DNA from: Blastobasis lacticolella
Taxonomy: Eukaryota > Arthropoda > Insecta > Lepidoptera > Blastobasidae
Length of the DNA stretch: 64,000 nt
Assembly: GCA_905147135.1 (NCBI GenBank)
Contig: LR990040.1
Span: forward strand, 22,891,857-22,955,856
Direction of reading: 5' to 3'
Positions 59,301 to 64,000 of this stretch are shown here, piece after piece (position 1 is the first letter of the stretch; every line of letters starts with the position of its first letter). A program made the translations under genes and the position numbers. A model generated the notes under the pieces. That model made no database searches. It was given only the letters and a program-made list of their open reading frames with translations, and was not told the DNA's origin.

Positions 59301-62300
59301 GGCGGCGGGCGCGCCACCAGTCGCGACGATACCGCGGCGTTACGACGACGTTACGCGCGCACATTGCCACTCGTCGCATCGCCGCGATAACATCGCCGTG
59401 TGGAGACGCGTACAATTGAAATAATTGAAATACGTGGCACGACGATAATATCGCCGCGATTCTCTCGCTCGTGGAGATGGCGCCTAAGCGTACATACATA
59501 CAGAGGGACAGACGGCGGGAAGCGACTTTGTTTAATACTATGTATAGATTAAGTCATTCACGTGCGTGCGCGCGTGTGTGCATGCGTATGTGTGTGTGTC
59601 ATGTGTAGTATTAAGACATTATAGATACCTGAGGATAGCTATTTGCGTTTTGCCCTGAACAAAGAGGGAAGAAATGAAGGAATCCTGCGAGGTATTCCCG
59701 TAGGCAAGCCACGACGTTTGTGTCCACACGTAAAATAAAGCGAAATAGAATCTGGAAAATAAAAGTCGTGAGTATGCATGTACCTTCCCGCACATGGTGT
59801 CTTTTGGTCGTACCGGGGCTGAAGGCGCCTGCTCTGTGTTGGCTGCGGATGGCGGGATGGCGTAGGGTAGGGATAGGGTAGGTATAAGGTAGGGATAGGA
59901 TAGGGGTGGGTAGGGATAGGGTAGGGGTAGGCTGGGGTAGGGTAGGTGTAAGAGCAGGGGTGGGTAGGCTAGGATAGTTGTAGGCGACTGGCAGGGTAGG
60001 GTGGGAGCAGATACCTATCACATGCAGTTTCGGTGATACATGCTCGCTTAAAGATCTATGTCTATCTGTTTGGCGGAAGCATGGTGGCCGAGTCGCCCTT
60101 TTTCTCAAATATGGTTAAATTGGACGATGGCTAGGCCGTGCGTTATACTCGTGAACGGGTGCTGCCTTGGTGGGATGGCTTACTCTTACTGTAGATTTAG
60201 GTAGTTTTTCTTAAGTATAATATGCGTTCCTATACATTTTGACGGGCGCCGGTCCATCTCTGCTTGACATTGTCGGGCACTGACCGGGTATGTCTGGTAT
60301 TGTCTGCCACGATCCGGCCGTTTTCGGCGTGGGGTGGAAGTGCTCCGGTCATTCATGTGTAATCTATCTATGCATGTTGTGATTGCCTGTTAAAATATTC
60401 GAGGTTACAATCACCTCATAATAGATGAAGTTGTACAGCTAAGTTTACCGTAAACTCGGTAGGTTATTCTATAAATAAACATATTCCAATATAGCGCCGC
60501 ATCTGCCATCCACCGTCCCGTCTTGCATTCTAACATTCATCAGCCACGTATCGTCTGTTGCAAGCTAAGGTATAGATGGAGGTGTCATATAGGTAGTATG
60601 AAACTCAACGGTAACTTAAGTTCTAGTGCCACCACTTATAGGCCCTAGTTTCACAGGTTCTCAGGCTGTCTATGGCAGATGTTGAACCAACTTACTGCGG
60701 ATCGCCGGAATAGTCGAAAGGAAACCATACTGAGAACTCCCCCAGCCTGCCTCGCATGTGCAACACCGTTGGAAATACCACCCAGAGGAAGCAGGTTACC
60801 CATGCCGCGTACTGGTACCCACGAAGGAGGCGAAGAGCTTGCCCGCAGGTGGCGCGAAGCAATTCATTGTGACTAGGGAGGCCTTGGTTGAATAGCGGTC
60901 CTGAAAGCAATATTCTACTTATTTTTTTCGTAGCCAGACATTTGAATTCATTAATCCATTCATATCAGCCAAAAGACTGCTGGGCACAGGCCTCCACCAG
61001 AGGTGTTTACAAAGGCCGGACCTATGCTTTCAGCATCCAGCTGGTACCTGCGATATTTACTAGGTCGTCGGTCCACCCGTGTGGGAGGCCTATCCACGCT
61101 GCGTCTTCCGGTACGTGGTCGCCACTCAAGCTTTGCTGCCACTTTACTGCCCCATCGGCCATCTGTTCTTCGAGCTATGACCCCTGCTCACTGCCACTTT
61201 AGCCTGGCAGTCCTTAAGGCTATGTCAGTGACATTTACCATACTGACTGACCGAAACAGTAACGAGTCAAACAAACCGTTGCCGGCTCGTCGATGCCGTG
61301 GCGCAAAGCATTTTTTGTATTGACGTTCATAAATGTTTGTATAAACCTAACTTGAATAAAAATATTTGACTTTGATTTGAATTACACCAAAAATATTATG
61401 TTAAAGTGGCGTGTACGCCGCACGGTGGCTACACGCTACATGTTTGATTTTCGCTCGCTGCGCGTACGTTTTTTTTGGGGAACATTTTTAATGCTGTGAC
61501 TGATTTGAAGTTGACGGTATTGCCATAATCTCCACGCTTGACAGACGGGTTGCAAATCTCAGTGTTTTAAACAAACTACAGACAAGTTGTTGTCCATTGT
61601 CTGATCAGTGTGTAACTTTTGCATGTCTATTAATAATTGTGATGAAACATGTCTGCGCTATACTTATCCAATGTCGTCAATAGATGATTTTTGCAAATAA
61701 AGAATTATGAATTATGATCTAAGTACTTCAGTACTCTATTGGACACCACACGGTGGCTTCGGAATAATGACACTAATAATTACAATCATTATTTTACCAA
61801 CCTTTCATGATCTCCAGTAACTCTTCTATTTGTGGCGATCTCACCCACAGAGTGAACTGCTTAAACAGAGCATTCGAGTAGGTAAGCAGTAAGAACAGTG
61901 TGTCTATGACGTTAGCGGCGTTTGAGCGTACCTTGTGAAGAAAATCACCTTTATTAGCAAGAGAGGGTCACTGGTTTAATGGTTGAGGGTTTGGACTAGT
62001 GAGCGAGAGGTACCGGTATCTACTAATCACTTTTGGGTTAAACACATTAACCCAAAAGTCCCGACTAATATAATAATATGTTAAACACATTAGTTGAACA
62101 AGCTCATACTTTTATGACGAACGAATCTGCACATTCAGGCGACTGAATGTGTAATCATGAACTAATCTTGTCAGGTTTTCCTGTTAACAGGGCCACGGAG
62201 GTCTGATAGATAAAGATTTATTCTAAAGTTATCCTTACAGAATATCGCAGCTAAATAATACTCTTTTAAATAGTATTGTGTTTCTGCCGGTGAGTAAGGT

Positions 62301-62901
62301 TTCCAGTGCTCCATGGGGTGGGGATATGGTGAACCGTGGCTTTGGCAGTGGAGTGGCATTTGCCTTTTGCTGCCAGTGCAACGTGTTATAGAGGTAGGCA
62401 ACGCATTGGCGAAACTCTTGGTGTTGCTAATGTCTATAGGCAGTGGTGACCACTTTCCATCAGGTGGCCCGCTTGCCTGTTTGCCTAACGTATGACATTA
62501 AAAAAAAAAAAAAAAAAGTCGCTTTGTACATCATATGGGTACGACAATTCTATGGAATGATCTTATTGCAGTGGTATCGCAGACATATTTTAAATGAACG
62601 GGACATCATCATCATCTTGGCGTTAAGGTCACGGTTGTGCTCTCGCGCACTAGTTAAATAACATGTTATTGACCAAAAGCCTTCAGAACGACCTAGTGCG
62701 AAAGACTTGGTATATTACCTCAAAAATCTTTATGAACTGCTGTATCGAGTACAGCGAAACTAAACAGAACACGATTCGTCTATAAAACTTATGAAAGTAT
62801 TTATGTGCTGTCGGAGCATTGCTATCTAACTGATAGTATCCACACCACCGCAAACTTTTCAAATGGGGTACGAAGCTGTAGTAAGACAATTTATTCTCCA
62901 T
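53324..62901 (-). CDS. OR3: odorant receptor (insect 7tm_6 family), 391 aa, nine exons, inverted
   Basis: Exons in transcript order: 62901-62719, 61931-61802, 60900-60696, 59751-59629, 58794-58672, 56537-56438, 55478-55374, 54946-54791 and 53374-53324. Splice phases and exon lengths equal those of OR1 and OR2. The frame is open to TGA at 53326-53324. The start is MENKLSYYSFVPHLKS. TM5 in exon 6 is QFTLSGWILCCTTYRMAN, TM6 in exon 7 is LLCMLWESYLFCYYG, and the C-terminus is SGYSFYAFLKNSN. The frame of exon 8 runs past its weak donor (GTTGGT) for nine codons to a stop. The clear exon 9 match makes splicing the better reading. Its role is as for the other receptors: an odour-specific subunit with Orco. 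Ligand unknown. Confidence 0.92.
53643..53845 (-). repeat. Interspersed repeat rep-D, in OR3 intron 8
   Basis: The reverse of the units at 40283-40678, including 'AAAACAAAGTCGCTTTCTCT' and the end 'GAAGTCGCGCCGGGTCCACT'. Confidence 0.65.
53846..54790. other. Rest of OR3 intron 8
   Basis: AT-rich intron sequence. A short piece near 54640-54690 ('CACCCTGTACTAGCCAGGCA', then 'CCGCCATCTCACCTGGTGG') resembles a repeat seen near 7275. The 70-codon frame at 54494-54706 is unsupported. Confidence 0.4.
55163..55254 (-). repeat. SINE-A fragment, in OR3 intron 7
   Basis: 'TTGGCGTTAATGTCACGGTT' to 'ATGATTCAGGATTTGGCTGA', truncated about 120 bases before exon 7. Confidence 0.6.
55500..56437. other. OR3 intron 6
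   Basis: AT-rich; no repeat family or gene recognised. A GC-richer block at 55865-56005 has no open frame of note. Confidence 0.4.
57115..58431. mobile_element. hAT-like non-autonomous element with both ends, in OR3 intron 5
   Basis: The left end is CAGGCGCGGATCCATGATTT; the right end is GGATCCGCGCCTG. The flanking 8-mers CTCGTATT and CACGTTTT agree at six of eight positions, consistent with an aged hAT target duplication. The interior has the same roughly 85 bp units as 3610-4500 ('AATGAATGAGCGGAGCGA'). It is split by a rep-B unit (57592-58128) that is itself split at about 57648-57928. Confidence 0.7.
57592..58128. repeat. rep-B copy with nested insert, inside hAT-like element
   Basis: rep-B begins at 57592 ('CAGCCCATAACAGTCCACAG') and is interrupted after 'AAAAATGGAGGTT'. 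It resumes at about 57929 ('GGTTATTGCCATAATCTCCA') and ends near 58128. The 280 bp insert (57648-57928) is AT-rich and starts with a TTTATTTATTTA tract. Confidence 0.65.
58846..59548 (+). repeat. rep-D copy split by a foldback element, in OR3 intron 4
   Basis: The left part 58846-58937 ('GAATCACTCTATCTATTG', then 'GTAGTTTAAAAAATCTAA') and the right part 59485-59548 ('TAAGCGTACATACATACAGA', then 'GCGACTTTGTTTAATACTAT') form one rep-D unit when the 547 bp between them is removed. Confidence 0.75.
58938..59484. mobile_element. PIF/Harbinger-like foldback MITE with TAA duplication, in OR3 intron 4
   Basis: Ends: GGGGCTATCTCCACGAGCGA on the left and, read inward from the right, GGCGCCATCTCCACGAGCGA. 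Similarity continues into GAGAATCGCG. It is flanked by TAA at 58935-58937 and 59485-59487, one of which is extra relative to intact rep-D. The interior is GC-rich with repeated 'GTAACGGAATCGCCG' and 'CGCGACGA' words. It has no transposase; the 95-codon frame inside is compositional. The superfamily is inferred from the 3 bp TAA site and GG-starting TIRs. Confidence 0.75.
59755..60695. other. OR3 intron 3
   Basis: 59860-59995 is a degenerate run of TAGGG/GGTAGGG words, like the CCCTACC stretch in rep-D at 39770-39800. The remaining text is unassigned. A 165-codon minus-strand frame here merely covers this run and exon 4. Confidence 0.45.
60958..61245 (+). repeat. Interspersed repeat rep-C, in OR3 intron 2
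   Basis: The longest rep-C copy, from 'CATATCAGCCAAAAGACTGC' to 'CTTTAGCCTGGCAGTCCTTA'. It contains 'CTTCCGGTACGTGGTCGCCA'. Confidence 0.7.
61510..61775. repeat. rep-B remnants, in OR3 intron 2
   Basis: Two short matches remain: 'TATTGCCATAATCTCCACGC' at 61520, and 'TCTATTGGACACCACACGG' at 61736. The centre is replaced by unrelated sequence. Confidence 0.45.
62085..62207 (+). repeat. SINE-A fragment, in OR3 intron 1
   Basis: Contains 'TCTGCACATTCAGGCGACTG' and 'GTTAACAGGGCCACGGAGGT'. It is truncated on both sides. Confidence 0.6.
62222..62518 (+). repeat. LINE 3' end, family L3-A, in OR3 intron 1
   Basis: Matches 3196-3538 and 15850-16190 and ends 'CGTATGACATTAAAAAAA' in an A17 tract. The preserved poly(A) suggests a fairly recent insertion. 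Confidence 0.7.
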
Positions 62902-64000
62902 TTTGGAGTGTTCCTTTTAGACACGACTGGTTCCAATGAAACTCTTTTTTTGTAAGACGGAATATTAGATATGCTATACTGTAACTGAATAAATATTAAA
63001 TTCAAATTAACCCTCTTTTACTTACAACTAGTAATTAAAGAGGAGGACACATAATTAAGAACGCTTACAGCAGAGCAGATTTTTTTTAAATAATTGGCTG
63101 TCCCTAACTTTAATTACCATCATAATGGTATACCATTATGATTGGCTTTTGGGGATTGCCCATGATGTGCTAGCTGAACTTTCTATTAATATAAATGAAA
63201 TTATCTATCTATCTGTTGTCGATAGCACAATTCCGGTACTGCACCGCCGCGGGCTGGGTTCTCATCCACATTACGTAGACCCTTTGCTGGTGTCTATCGG
63301 TCTATTCGTTCGGAAATTACGATGCTACAGACAGACACACATATACACCGGCAAGTAAGCGTGCGCATCACCCGTGATTAGGTCTGACGCGGCCCGTATG
63401 ACCGAGAGGACGATAGGACCCTGGATGTAGGTCGGTAAGACACACATATACACAAAGCCACCAATACATAGATACACACGGGTCAAATGGAAAAAGAAAT
63501 AAAAAGGGTACTGCTTGAAAAATAAATTCTGTTCCAGTGTAAAGCGTTCTTAATGATATGGCCACCACTGTAGTGCAGTTAACAATGTGTCAATAACAAA
63601 TAATTACTTACATAGAGAACAACGAACTAGTTCTCATACAAAGTTGCAGTGTATTAATGTTGGAATATTACGCTCTAGGGAGGGAGTGTAAAGCGAAATA
63701 CCAAAATGGCCCAAAACTAACATATTATATGAAATTACTACTGCTCACTATTGTAAAACGACGTTTTTCAAACGTGTCAAATGATGTAAAATTGATTGGC
63801 CAGACTTCGCAAGCTCATTCAGCTTTTACTTTTACAAAGTGATTAAATTTCATCAAGAACCGACCTCTTACCTCTTAAAGTTGCGCACGCATCTACTCTC
63901 GGCTGGCATATGAATTTTGATGTCCTTAATTGGCAATTTTTTATTTTATTTAGTTTATGTAGGTGTATTGTCTATATATATTTTAGTTTTGTTATATGTG
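62902..64000. other. 5' flank of OR3 and right end of window
   Basis: The presumed OR3 promoter region adjoins 62902. 63230-63330 carries a short plus-strand LINE scrap (HRRGLGSHPHYVDPLLVSIG), related to the minus-strand LINE at 43700-43760. A microsatellite-like 'ACACACATATACAC' occurs near 63334 and 63440. No gene is recognised to the end of the window. Confidence 0.4.

Noticed and set aside
59137..59424. 95-codon open frame
   Set aside because: It lies wholly inside the GC-rich foldback MITE. Its Arg/Ala-rich text follows from composition.
59860..59995. TAGGG-rich stretch as interstitial telomere
   Set aside because: The units are irregular (4-7 bp), not TTAGG, and resemble the CCCTACC stretch inside rep-D at 39770-39800.
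59611..60108. 165-codon minus-strand frame as a gene
   Set aside because: It covers OR3 exon 4 in part and a low-complexity TAGGG run; there is no start context or domain.

Overview
The window looks like nuclear DNA of a moth or butterfly (Lepidoptera). It has small phase-conserved exons with GT..AG introns, a family of insect odorant receptor genes, a mariner transposon and a very dense layer of interspersed repeats. These repeats are two tRNA-derived SINE families, RTE-, jockey- and CR1-like LINE remnants, a Penelope-like element and foldback or TIR elements. Nothing bacterial (operons, ribosome binding sites, CRISPR) is present. I cannot name the species.

Host genes. Five genes can be supported. 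OR1 (12153-20738, +), OR2 (39374-49802, +) and OR3 (53324-62901, -) are paralogous odorant receptors. Each has nine coding exons of identical lengths (183, 130, 205, 123, 123, 100, 105, 156 and 51 nt) and identical intron phases, and each gives an uninterrupted 391-residue seven-transmembrane protein. OR1 and OR2 are in tandem; OR3 is inverted and converges on OR2. Gene A (about 489-1684, -) and gene B (25844-26443, +) encode secreted or luminal cysteine-rich proteins. They are paralogous to each other by cysteine spacing and a shared VPEE motif, and they flank OR1.

Layout. 1-240: SINE. 489-1684: gene A. 1.7-12.1 kb: repeat field with a hAT-like element, two inverted copies of a LINE composite, a jockey-like reverse transcriptase fragment and a Penelope tail. 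12.1-20.7 kb: OR1 with SINE and LINE debris in its introns. 21-22 kb: GC-rich foldback element. 22.9-25.1 kb: decayed RTE LINE with a second LINE nested in it. 25.8-26.4 kb: gene B. 27.7-30.0 kb: LINE with a PHD finger in ORF1. 30-34 kb: AT-rich, little recognised. 34.7-37.3 kb: LINE fragment, Penelope-like element with a GIY-YIG domain, and a full-length mariner. 39.4-49.8 kb: OR2, with a 1 kb foldback element and a perfect hairpin in its introns. 49.8-53.3 kb: repeats between the convergent genes. 53.3-62.9 kb: OR3, with nested elements in its introns. 63-64 kb: LINE scraps.

The three receptors would each act in olfactory neurons as the ligand-tuning subunit that pairs with Orco. The role of the cysteine-rich pair is unknown. 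Most of the remaining sequence is transposable-element debris, and several nested insertions allow relative dating.
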